Source: Corticibacter populi
Lineage (GTDB): Bacteria; Pseudomonadota; Gammaproteobacteria; Burkholderiales; Burkholderiaceae_C
Reading direction: 5' to 3'
NCBI RefSeq assembly: GCF_004217315.1
Contig: NZ_SGWR01000004.1
Coordinates: 454,718 to 518,717 of the forward strand
DNA length: 64,000 nt
Part shown: in pieces, positions 46,863-54,733 of the stretch
How positions within the stretch are numbered: the first letter of the stretch is position 1
How the letters are laid out: each line of letters opens with the position of its first letter
The notes under the pieces: model-generated
What the model saw: the letters and a program-made list of their open reading frames with translations, nothing else
The model's database searches: none
What the model was told of the DNA's origin: nothing
Program-made: the position numbers and the translations under genes

Positions 46863-47714
46863 TCAGGCCGGGTGGGCCCGGCTGACCAGGAAATCGACGA
46901 TGTCATTGCGCAGCGCGTAGTAGCCGTCCAGCTTGTGCAGCTCGGCGCGGCTGCGTTCGCGCGGCAAGGGGTTGGTGACGACCTCGGCGATGCCACCGGG
47001 CTCCCAGCCCCTGGCGGTCTGGCCGCCATTGCGCATCAGCAGGATGCGGTCGGCCAGCAGGATGGCCTCGTCCACGTCGTGCGTGATCATGAAGACGGTT
47101 TGCCGGGTCTGGCGCACGATGGCCATCAGCTCCTCTTGGATGGCGCCGCGGGTGAGCGCGTCGAGCGCGCCGAATGGTTCGTCGAGCAGCAGCATCTTGG
47201 GCTGGATGGCAAAGGCCCGGGCAATGCCCACGCGCTGCTTCATGCCGCCCGAGAGCTGGGCCGGCTTGCGGTCGATGGCGGGCAGCAGGCCCACCATCTC
47301 GACGTACTTGCGCACCTGTTCGTCAACCTGCGCGCGCGACCACCCGGGCCAGCGCGAACGCACTGCAAAGGCGATGTTGCTGCGCACCGTCAGCCACGGC
47401 ATCAGCGCGTGGCCCTGGAACACCACGCCGCGGTCCAGGCTGGGACCGGTGATCTCCCGCCCGTCCATGACGACATGGCCGCTGCTGGCCGTGTCGAGCC
47501 CGGCGAGCACGTTGAGGATGGTGGTCTTGCCGCAACCCGAATGCCCGATCACGCAGACGAACTCGCCTCGCGCGATTGAGAAGTCGACGTCGGCGAACAC
47601 GGGCTGGTCGGGCGTATAGGCCTTGCCCAGGCCTTCGACCTGCACGAAGCCCTTGCCGGTGGCGGGAGCCGGGGCGGCGGTATCGGTGACGGCTGCGGTG
47701 GCGGATGGGGACAT
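46863..47714 (-). CDS. Cyanate/nitrate-type ABC transporter ATPase
   Basis: A 283-residue ABC ATPase of the NrtD/CynD/SsuB/TauB group. Walker A is GHSGCGKTTILNVLAGLD, the Q-loop VVFQGHALMPWLTVRSNI, the signature LSGGMKQRVGIARAFA and Walker B MLLLDEPFGALDALTRG; the H-loop is MITHDVDEAI. The first 25 residues are a flexible Ala/Thr leader. The gene starts one base after the permease stop (TGACATG). It powers uptake of the anion, here probably cyanate. Confidence 0.9.
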   Translation of the reverse strand: MSPSATAAVTDTAAPAPATGKGFVQVEGLGKAYTPDQPVFADVDFSIARGEFVCVIGHSGCGKTTILNVLAGLDTASSGHVVMDGREITGPSLDRGVVFQGHALMPWLTVRSNIAFAVRSRWPGWSRAQVDEQVRKYVEMVGLLPAIDRKPAQLSGGMKQRVGIARAFAIQPKMLLLDEPFGALDALTRGAIQEELMAIVRQTRQTVFMITHDVDEAILLADRILLMRNGGQTARGWEPGGIAEVVTNPLPRERSRAELHKLDGYYALRNDIVDFLVSRAHPA

Positions 47715-47715
47715 G

Positions 47716-48603
47716 TCAGGACTCCACATAGGTCACCTTCCGCTGCAGCGCGGCAAACGCCAGGTCCAGGCACATGCCGACCACGCCAATCAGCAGGATG
47801 GCGAACATCACGTTCGAGAGCGAAAGGTTGTTCCACTCGTTCCAGAGGAAGTAGCCGATGCCCGTGCCGCCCACCAGCATCTCGGCGGCGACGATCACCA
47901 GCCAGGCAATGCCCATGCTGATGCGCATGCCGGTGAGGATGGTCGGCGCTGCCGCCGGCAGGATGACCTGCAGTGCCAGACGGATGCGGCCGACCTCGAG
48001 GGTGCGCGCCACGTTGAGCCATTCGCGCTTGACGGAGGCGACGCCGAACGCGGTGTTGAGCAGCATTGGCCACAGCGAACAGATGAAGATCACGAAGATG
48101 CCGCTGGCCGATGAATCCTTGATGGTGTAGAGCGCCAATGGCATCCAGGCGAGCGGCGAGATGGGTTTGAGTACCTGGATGAATGGATCGAGCGCGCGGT
48201 GCAGCAGCGGCGACATGCCGATCACGAAGCCCAGCGGCAGCGCTACCAGGCAGGCCAGCAGAAAGCCCGCCGCCACGCGCAGCAGCGACCAGCCCAGCTG
48301 GATGGCGATGCCCTTGTCGTTCGGGCCGTTGTCGTAGAACGGGTCGCGCAACTGCTGGGCCACGGTGGCCGCAAATTGCCCTGGCGAGGGAAAGCCGCTG
48401 CCTGCGCCGCCGGCCTGCTGGGCCGGGTCCTTGCCCAGCATCTGCAGGTACTCGATTTCCTCCGCCGTCAGCGTCGCCGCATTGCCGGGCGCGCCGGCGG
48501 CGGGCAGCGTGGCGCTGTACCAGACCGCCAGGATCAGGCCCAGCAGCAGCAGCGAAACCAGGCCGGCGCGCAGGCGCAGGGTCAGCACGTTGGAGGCGCT
48601 CAT
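47716..48603 (-). CDS. Cyanate/nitrate-type ABC transporter permease
   Basis: A 295-residue permease of the NrtB/CynB group. The first helix is LVSLLLLGLILAVWYSATLP, then a periplasmic loop of about 60 residues with AATLTAEEIEYLQMLGKDP. Five further helices contain PLGFVIGMSPLLHRALDPFIQVLKPISPLAWMPLALY and the EAA loop EWLNVARTLEVGRIRLALQVILPAAAPTILTGMR. The start follows the binding-protein stop by one base (TGACATG), the same junction as between permease and ATPase. Confidence 0.9.
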   Translation of the reverse strand: MSASNVLTLRLRAGLVSLLLLGLILAVWYSATLPAAGAPGNAATLTAEEIEYLQMLGKDPAQQAGGAGSGFPSPGQFAATVAQQLRDPFYDNGPNDKGIAIQLGWSLLRVAAGFLLACLVALPLGFVIGMSPLLHRALDPFIQVLKPISPLAWMPLALYTIKDSSASGIFVIFICSLWPMLLNTAFGVASVKREWLNVARTLEVGRIRLALQVILPAAAPTILTGMRISMGIAWLVIVAAEMLVGGTGIGYFLWNEWNNLSLSNVMFAILLIGVVGMCLDLAFAALQRKVTYVES

Positions 48604-48604
48604 G

Positions 48605-50038
48605 TCAGGCCGCCTTGCGGATGGCGAAGCTTTGCAGGTACTGCTGGGGCTGCGACGGATCGAAGGCCTTGCCCATGATGGTGAAGCCGGGGTCGTTGCC
48701 ATCGGGCACGTTTTCGCCGAGCTCGCGCATCAGCCTTCTCGCATCGGTGAGGCGGAACACGCGCTCGGCAATCTGCTGGTAGTTCACTTCGCCCTGGACG
48801 TAGCCCCAGCGCTGCATCTGCGTGAGGATCCACACCGCCATCGACTGCCAGGGCACCGGATCGAAGTCGGCCCGGTCGGGCACGTTCTGGATGCTGCCCA
48901 GGCCGTCGGCATAGCGCCCGGTCAGCACCTGGGTGACGACGGTTTCCGGCTGGTTGAGGTACTGCGCGGGGGCGATGGCCTTGGCGATCATGGCCCGGTT
49001 CTCGGGCTTGCGAGCCATGGTCGCGGCGGTGAGGATGGCGCGCGAGAGCGCGGCGAAGGTGTTCGGGTGGTTCTGGATGAAGGCGGCCGAGGAACCGAAG
49101 GCGCAGCACGGATGCCCGTCCCACAGTTCCTTGGTCAGCAGGTGGATGAAGCCGACCTCCTCGTAGACCGCGCGCTGGTTGAAAGGGTCGGGGCCGAGGT
49201 AGCCGTCGATGTTGCCGGCGCGCAGGTTGGCCACCATCTCGGGCGGCGGCACCACGCGGATCTGGATGTCCGTGTCCGGATTGAGACCGGCTTCGGCCAC
49301 GTAGTAGCGCAACAGGAAGTTGTGCATCGAGTAGTCGAAGGGCACGGCAAAACGCATGCCTTTCCAGTTCTTCGGGTCGCGGTTGTTCTTGTGCTTGTTG
49401 GCCAGCGTGATGGCCTGGCCATTGGTGTTCTGGATGGCTGCCACTTCGATGGGCGTCTGGGCCGAGCCCACGCCCATCGTCATGGCCAGCGGCATCGGGC
49501 TGAGGAACTGCGAGGCGTCGTGTTCGCCGTTGATCATCTTGTCGCGGATCAGCGCCCAATTGGCGGTCTTGATCACCTCGACCGCCAGGCCCTGGTCGGC
49601 GTACATGCCCAGCGGGTCGGCCATGATCACCGGTGTGGCGCAGGTGATCGGGATGAAGCCGATCTTCAGGTTCTTCTTCTCCAGCGGCGCCTTCTCCTGT
49701 GCCATGGCCTGCAGCGCGCTCAGGGGCAGCACGGAGGCAATGGCCGCGCGCGCAGTGCCCGCGCCCACCGCCTTCAGGAAACGCCGGCGCATGGCATCGG
49801 CGGGAAACATGGCCTTGATGACGGCCGCTTCCAGCCGGTGGCGGTAGAGCGCTTCGGTGTCCCTGGCCAGGGCGGCGGCATGCACCTGGGGGGCGTGGTC
49901 CTGTCCGCACGCGCAGCGCAGCGACAAGGGACGGTCGGCGTCATACGGGTCGGTGGTGCTCGTGGGCGACCCGGCGCTGATGCTGGTGCTGGACGAGGCC
50001 GGCTCGGCTGGTCGGCTGGGGAAGCGGAAGGTCTTCAT
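48605..50038 (-). CDS. CmpA/NrtA-type binding protein with internal Tat signal (cyanate uptake)
   Basis: A 477-residue binding protein of the NrtA/CmpA/CynA family. Mature-domain blocks include LKIGFIPITCATPVIMADPLGMYADQGL, MPLAMTMGVGSAQTPIEVAAIQNTNGQAI and LGPDPFNQRAVYEEVGFIHLL. A twin-arginine signal (MRRRFLKAVGAG) starts at about residue 83 and ends near ALQAMAQ. Before it is an 82-residue leader with RCACGQDH. Similar Cys-containing leaders occur in relatives as I recall, so the start may be right, but the ATG at the Tat signal is an alternative. It is the first gene of the cynABDS operon. A perfect palindrome lies 128 bases upstream. Confidence 0.85.
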   Translation of the reverse strand: MKTFRFPSRPAEPASSSTSISAGSPTSTTDPYDADRPLSLRCACGQDHAPQVHAAALARDTEALYRHRLEAAVIKAMFPADAMRRRFLKAVGAGTARAAIASVLPLSALQAMAQEKAPLEKKNLKIGFIPITCATPVIMADPLGMYADQGLAVEVIKTANWALIRDKMINGEHDASQFLSPMPLAMTMGVGSAQTPIEVAAIQNTNGQAITLANKHKNNRDPKNWKGMRFAVPFDYSMHNFLLRYYVAEAGLNPDTDIQIRVVPPPEMVANLRAGNIDGYLGPDPFNQRAVYEEVGFIHLLTKELWDGHPCCAFGSSAAFIQNHPNTFAALSRAILTAATMARKPENRAMIAKAIAPAQYLNQPETVVTQVLTGRYADGLGSIQNVPDRADFDPVPWQSMAVWILTQMQRWGYVQGEVNYQQIAERVFRLTDARRLMRELGENVPDGNDPGFTIMGKAFDPSQPQQYLQSFAIRKAA

Positions 50039-50165
50039 CTCAGTGACTCCTGTGGCAGATGGGCAGGTGTTGCAGGTGGGCGATGCCAGCAGCCAAGCAA
50101 GCCACAGGCCACTTCGTGCCAGGTTTGCCGCCGGCCGGGCAAATCGTTGCCGGTTCTTCTGGGCC

Positions 50166-50185
50166 TTGTAGTGCAGGCACTACAA
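50166..50185. promoter_or_regulatory. Perfect 20-bp palindrome, candidate response-regulator operator
   Basis: TTGTAGTGC and GCACTACAA (50166-50174, 50177-50185) flank a 2-base centre. It lies between the response-regulator gene and the cyanate transporter operon, 128 bases upstream of the transporter start. The geometry, two heptamers with a 2-base gap, is that of NarL-class sites, although the sequence differs from the NarL consensus. It is the best candidate target of the response regulator encoded next to it. Confidence 0.65.
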
Positions 50186-50271
50186 ACAGGGTCGGAAGAG
50201 GGGGGAGGGAGGGATTCGGCCTGCCCGATGACGCCCGGCGCGTCCCGGAACCACCTTGTGCGTCTCGGCGT

Positions 50272-50976
50272 TCAAAGCCGCTGACCGTGGCGCTCCGCGG
50301 ACAGGGCCAGTTCCACGTCGTTGCGCGCGCCGGTTTTCTCCAGGATGCGGGTCCGGTAGGTGCTGATGGTGTTGACAGCCAGACCAAGCTGGGCGCCGAT
50401 CTCGCTGACGCTGTGGCCTTCGATCAGCAGCCGGAATACCTGGTGCTCGCGGTGCGAAAGCGCATCGCCAGCGTGGCGCCTGCCGATGGCCATGGCCAGC
50501 GCCGTGGCGGTCTGTGGCGAGACATAGACCTCGCCTCGCGCGGCCTGGCGCACGGCTTCGACCATCACGTCCGGGTCCACGCTCTTGTTGAGGTAACCGG
50601 CTGCGCCCAGTTTGATGCAACGCGCCGCGTACTGGCGCTCCGGGTACGTGCTGAGCATCAGCACCGGCAGGTCGGGCCACTGCCGGCGCAGCACGGGCAG
50701 CACTTCCAGACCGTCCTGGCCGGGCAGGGCGATGTCGAGCAGCACCACGTCGAGCCCGCCGCCGGCCTGGCAGGCCGCGGTGCCGCTGAGCACCTCGGGG
50801 CCGGTGGCTGCCTCGGCGGCGACGGTGATGGCCGGTGCGCCATTGGCCGGATCGCACAGGAGCTGCTTGATACCTTCGCGCACGATGCGGTGGTCGTCGC
50901 CCAGCAGTACCCGGATGGGCGTCGGCGGCAGGCCCTCCCGTGCCTCCTGTCCCTGTGGCGCCATCATGCCTTGCAT
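50272..50976 (-). CDS. NarL/FixJ-class response regulator
   Basis: A 234-residue two-component regulator. The receiver domain (about 20-140) has the acidic pair in LLGDDHRIVREGIKQLL, phospho-accepting Asp81 in VVLLDIALPGQDGL, Ser/Thr in MLSTYPE and the lysine in GYLNKSV. The LuxR-type helix-turn-helix (about 170-228) reads LSHREHQVFRLLIEGHSVSEIGAQLGLAVNTISTYRTRILEKTG. AGGAGG lies 5 bases before the ATG. It overlaps the kinase gene by 13 bases, so the pair is co-translated. It probably controls the cyanate operon that follows on the same strand. Confidence 0.92.
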   Translation of the reverse strand: MQGMMAPQGQEAREGLPPTPIRVLLGDDHRIVREGIKQLLCDPANGAPAITVAAEAATGPEVLSGTAACQAGGGLDVVLLDIALPGQDGLEVLPVLRRQWPDLPVLMLSTYPERQYAARCIKLGAAGYLNKSVDPDVMVEAVRQAARGEVYVSPQTATALAMAIGRRHAGDALSHREHQVFRLLIEGHSVSEIGAQLGLAVNTISTYRTRILEKTGARNDVELALSAERHGQRL

Positions 50977-52211
50977 GGGGCCTCCTGCGCGGCACCGGCT
51001 GGCAAGGTCGGTGCCGGGGCCGATGGCGCGGCGACAACGGGCAGGCGCAGGGTCAGCGTGGTGCCCGCGCCCGGCTGGCTTTGCACGCTGATCGCCCCGC
51101 CCCAATGCAGGGCACGTTCGCGCATGCCCTGGATGCCATAGGCCGTGGGTGCGGTGAAGGCGGTGGGCGCCGCGCCGCGGCCGTCATCCTGGACGGACAG
51201 CGCCAGCCACGCGCCCTGCAGTTCCATGCGCACGGCGATGGCTTGGGCCTGGGCATGTCGTCCCACGTTGGATAGCATTTCCTGGAAGATGCGGAACACT
51301 GCGGTGGCCTGGTCATCGGGCAGCTCCAGGGTTTCGGGGATGCTGGCGTGCCAGTCCAGCGCCAACTCGGCGGTCTGCGCGAATTCCTGAGCCTGCCATT
51401 CGAGCGCCGCCCACAGACCCTGGTGGTCGAGGATGCTAGGGCGCAGCGCGGTGATGATGCGCCCCACATTGGTCACGGCGGCCTCGATCAGGCGTCCCAT
51501 ATTGGTGCATTTGGCACGCATCAGGCTGCGGGCCTGCCGGGCCGCGTCGGCATCGCATGCATCCTGCTCCGCCATGCGTTTTTGCAGCCAGTTCACGTCC
51601 ATTTTCAGGGCCACCAGCATGCTGCCGAGTTCGTCATGGACCTCGCGGGCGATGCGGGTGCGCTCGTCCTCGCGCACATGGTCCATCCAGGCCGAGAGTT
51701 CTCGCACCTGCAGCAGCGCCGAGGACAGCTCGCGCGTGCGCTCGGCGACGCGCTGCTCCAGGGTTTCGTTGGCCTGGCGCAGTGCGTCCGCGTCGCGCCG
51801 GCGCTGGGTGATGTCGATGAAGGTGACGACGGCGCCCACCACCGCGCCATCGTCGATCACCGGGTGGCTGGAATACTCCACCGGGAAGTGCGTGCCGTCG
51901 TGGCGCCAGAACACTTCGTCGTCGACACGGCAGGGGTTCTTGCGCCGGAAAGCATCGAAGATCGTGCAGTCCTGCTCTGGATAGTGGCTGCCGTCGGCAT
52001 GCGAGTGGTGGGTGATCAGGTGCATGTTGCTCCCGATTAGGTCCTCGGGCCGGTAGCCCAGCATGGTGGCGCCTGCATGGTTGATGAACATGCAGCGGCC
52101 CTGCAGGTCCAGGCCATAGACGCCCTCGCCGGTGGAGTCCAGCAGCAGGCGCAGCTGATCGCGCCAGGGCGCGGGTGTTTCCGGATGGGGAGAGATCGTG
52201 GAAGTTGCCAT
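50964..52211 (-). CDS. PAS-domain sensor histidine kinase (HisKA_3 type)
   Basis: A 415-residue soluble kinase with no membrane helix. A PAS domain (about 15-135) has TGEGVYGLDLQGRCMFINHAGATMLGYRPEDLIG and a PAC-like FPVEYSSHPVIDDGAVVGAVVTFIDITQRR. A coiled coil (about 138-180) follows. The H-box of NarX-like kinases is ARIAREVHDELGSMLVAL-like with His192, and the ATPase domain contains NVGRHAQAQAIAV and YGIQGMRERALHWGG. Two CxxxF-like cysteines are in PAS, and whether it binds heme, flavin or a small ligand is not evident. Its partner response-regulator gene overlaps its end. It is divergent from an acyl-CoA dehydrogenase gene. Confidence 0.9.
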   Translation of the reverse strand: MATSTISPHPETPAPWRDQLRLLLDSTGEGVYGLDLQGRCMFINHAGATMLGYRPEDLIGSNMHLITHHSHADGSHYPEQDCTIFDAFRRKNPCRVDDEVFWRHDGTHFPVEYSSHPVIDDGAVVGAVVTFIDITQRRRDADALRQANETLEQRVAERTRELSSALLQVRELSAWMDHVREDERTRIAREVHDELGSMLVALKMDVNWLQKRMAEQDACDADAARQARSLMRAKCTNMGRLIEAAVTNVGRIITALRPSILDHQGLWAALEWQAQEFAQTAELALDWHASIPETLELPDDQATAVFRIFQEMLSNVGRHAQAQAIAVRMELQGAWLALSVQDDGRGAAPTAFTAPTAYGIQGMRERALHWGGAISVQSQPGAGTTLTLRLPVVAAPSAPAPTLPAGAAQEAPCKA

Positions 52212-52432
52212 GGTTTGCGGGCAAGCAAAAGATGTGCCCTGCAATGGTGCAGTCAGCTCGGGAGGTCCGCTCGCAGCCGGTCTTTTGCAGCCGGCTCCTG
52301 TGGCCGCCCCTTGGCACGTCCGTACCGGGACAGGAAAACGCATGCCAAGACAGGCCTTGCGTTGATAATGGCCGTTCGAGGTTGCAGGCGCCGGGCCTGC
52401 GCAAACCCGCCACCGACAGACGGAGACAAACC

Positions 52433-53563
52433 ATGTTGCTCAACGACGACCAGACCCTGATCCGCGAGGCCGTGCGCGCCTTCGTGCGCGACGAGATCAC
52501 GCCGCATGCGGCGGAATGGGACCGCCGGCACCATTTTCCGAGAGACGTGCATCAGGGCCTGGCGGCGCTGGGCGCCTATGGCATCTGCGTACCTGCCGAG
52601 CATGGCGGCGCAGGCCTGGACTACCTGACGCTGGCGCTGGTGCTCGAGGAGATCGCCGCTGGCGATGGCGGCACCAGCACCGCCATCAGCGTGACCAACT
52701 GCCCGGTCAATGCCATCCTGATCCGCTATGGCAGCCAGATGCAGAAGCACCAATGGCTCGAGCCGCTGGCGCAGGGCCGGATGCTGGGTGCCTTTTGCCT
52801 GACCGAGCCGCATGTGGGCTCCGACGCCTCTGCGTTGCGCACCACCGCCGAGCGCCGCGGCGACGAATACGTGATCAACGGCGTCAAGCAGTTCATCACC
52901 AGCGGCAAGAACGGACAGGTGGCCATCGTCATCGCGGTGACCGACAAGGGTGCCGGCAAGAAAGGCATGAGCGCGTTCATCGTGCCCACCGACAACCCCG
53001 GTTACCGCGTCGAACGCATCGAGGACAAGCTCGGGCAGCATTCGAGCGACACCGCACAGATCCGCTTCGAGGACTGCCGCATCCCGCTCGAGAACCGCAT
53101 CGGCGCGGAGGGCGAGGGCTACCGGATCGCGCTCTCCTCGCTGGAGGGCGGGCGCATCGGCATCGCCGCGCAAAGTGTGGGCATGGCGCGTGCTGCCTTC
53201 GAGGCGGCGGTGCGCTACGCCCGCGAGCGCGAGAGCTTTGGCCGCGCCATCATCGATCATCAGGCGGTGGGCTTCCGGCTGGCCGAATGCGACACACAGA
53301 TCGAGGCGGCGCGCCAGCTCATCTGGCACGCCGCCAGCCTGCGCGATGCCGGCCAGCCCTGCCTGCGCGAGGCCGCCATGGCCAAGCTGTTCGCCAGTGA
53401 GATGGCCGAGCGCGTGTGCAGCGCGGCCATCCAGACACTGGGCGGCTATGGCTACGTGAATGACTTCCCGGTGGAGCGCATCTACCGGGACGTGCGGGTG
53501 TGCCAGATCTACGAGGGTACCAGCGATGTGCAGAAGATCCTGATCCAGCGCGCGCTGGGCTGA
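52433..53563 (+). CDS. Acyl-CoA dehydrogenase
   Basis: A 376-residue FAD acyl-CoA dehydrogenase of the short-chain/branched-chain type. Flavin-binding blocks are GAFCLTEPHVGSDASALRTTAER and VKQFITSGKNGQVAIVIA. The catalytic Glu is in the late VCQIYEGTSDVQKILIQRAL motif. The DKLGQHSSDTAQIRFEDCRIP segment replaces the more usual G(I/M)R(G/A)S. GGAGA stands 6 bases before the ATG. It is a single gene between the kinase and the TetR gene. Chain length specificity is not clear. Confidence 0.9.
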   Translation: MLLNDDQTLIREAVRAFVRDEITPHAAEWDRRHHFPRDVHQGLAALGAYGICVPAEHGGAGLDYLTLALVLEEIAAGDGGTSTAISVTNCPVNAILIRYGSQMQKHQWLEPLAQGRMLGAFCLTEPHVGSDASALRTTAERRGDEYVINGVKQFITSGKNGQVAIVIAVTDKGAGKKGMSAFIVPTDNPGYRVERIEDKLGQHSSDTAQIRFEDCRIPLENRIGAEGEGYRIALSSLEGGRIGIAAQSVGMARAAFEAAVRYARERESFGRAIIDHQAVGFRLAECDTQIEAARQLIWHAASLRDAGQPCLREAAMAKLFASEMAERVCSAAIQTLGGYGYVNDFPVERIYRDVRVCQIYEGTSDVQKILIQRALG

Positions 53564-53621
53564 TGCCCCGCGCCGGTGGCGGCCTGTGGGGCGACGCTGC
53601 AGCGCACGCTTGCGGCGGCAG

Positions 53622-54299
53622 CTACGCAGGGTGCGCCGCATCGCTGGCGGCCAGTGCGGCGGGGGTGATGCCCACGCCATGCAGAACGATGTCCATGGCG
53701 GCCTCCACGGCTTCGCGCAAGTCAAAGGCACCGGGGGTGAGCACCCAGAGGTCGATCAGGCCCAGCAGCGCGTGCTGCATGGTCTTGGCGGCGTTCTCCG
53801 GGCTGACGCCCGCGCGCAGCAGGGGACGCACCCGGGGATGGCCAAAGGCCATCAGATTGCGGTCGTAGAACGCCTGGTGTGCCTGCAGCATGCGCTCGCG
53901 CACGGCATCCATCTCCTCGGTGTATTCGATCTGGTAGTTGGCGATCTCCAGCAGCCGCCGCACCTGGGCATCGTCGATGATGACCATCAGGCTGTCGCGC
54001 AGGATCTGCTGCAGCGATCCGATGGCGGCACCGGCGCTGCCTTCCTCCAGTTGCGGGCAGACGCCGCCGCCCCCGAGGTAGCACTGCTCGATCGGCCATG
54101 GGATCCGCTCCATCATGGCGTTGAACAGATCGGCCTTGTCCTTGAAATGCCAGTAGATGGCGCCCCGCGTGATGCCGGCCTCGCTGGCAATGGCCTGCAG
54201 CGAGGTGCGCGAGACACCCTGCTGCTGGAACAGCCTTTCGGCCGCATCCAGAATCTGGTTGCGTGTCTCCAATGCCTCTTCTTTGGTTCTGCGTGCCAT
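53622..54299 (-). CDS. TetR family repressor of the efflux operon (AcrR/TtgR-like)
   Basis: A 225-residue repressor. The N-terminal helix-turn-helix (about 8-55) reads ALETRNQILDAAERLFQQQGVSRTSLQAIASEAGITRGAIYWHFKDKADLF, very like AcrR and TtgR. The C-terminal ligand domain contains the AcrR-type EIANYQIEYTEEMDAVRERM. It is divergent from the acrAB-oprM genes, and a 24-base operator closely matching that of E. coli AcrR lies 82 bases upstream of its own start. Release on binding hydrophobic drugs is expected from the family. Confidence 0.92.
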   Translation of the reverse strand: MARRTKEEALETRNQILDAAERLFQQQGVSRTSLQAIASEAGITRGAIYWHFKDKADLFNAMMERIPWPIEQCYLGGGGVCPQLEEGSAGAAIGSLQQILRDSLMVIIDDAQVRRLLEIANYQIEYTEEMDAVRERMLQAHQAFYDRNLMAFGHPRVRPLLRAGVSPENAAKTMQHALLGLIDLWVLTPGAFDLREAVEAAMDIVLHGVGITPAALAASDAAHPA

Positions 54300-54733
54300 T
54301 GCGGTGCGCCTTTTCTAAGTGCTGCCGGGAAATGAAATAGCGGGCGCCGCCAGACGGCACCGGATCTCGGGCCATTATTTCACATACATGCCTGAATGTA
54401 TGTATACTCCTACGCTTTCGTCAATTGCTGCGCGGTGCAGGGGCGGTGGCGGTGCAGGTCGCCACGCCGCTTGTTGCGGTGCACAATAGGCGTCTGATGA
54501 ACGCTTTGTCCGACTTTTCCGGACCATCCCAACTGGCATGGGGGATGCGCGGCCGGCCTGGATCCATGAACCCGTGGGTCGAAGGGGCTGGCGCCGTCCG
54601 ATGTGCCGGTGTCCGGGCTGGCCGAGGCGGTGCGGCGGCGCGTTCCTTTCGTTCATTTTTGTCGAACCCCTGCCGAACCACATGGCCGCGACGGCGCGGC
54701 GCATCTACACCACTTTCGACGCAAAGGATCAGC
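54300..54733. other. Regulatory spacer between the TetR gene and acrA
   Basis: About 430 bases. It holds the efflux operator (54381-54404) near the TetR side. About 330 bases between operator and acrA ATG have no supported gene; the acrA frame stays open back to 54425 but without family sequence. The transcript may carry a long leader. Confidence 0.5.
54381..54404. promoter_or_regulatory. AcrR/TtgR-type operator
   Basis: ACATACAT (54382-54389) and ATGTATGT (54396-54403) are perfect arms around a 6-base centre. The whole 24-base site agrees at 20 positions with the E. coli acrAB operator TACATACATTTGTGAATGTATGTA as I remember it. It lies between the divergent repressor and efflux genes in an AT-rich patch. 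Confidence 0.85.
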
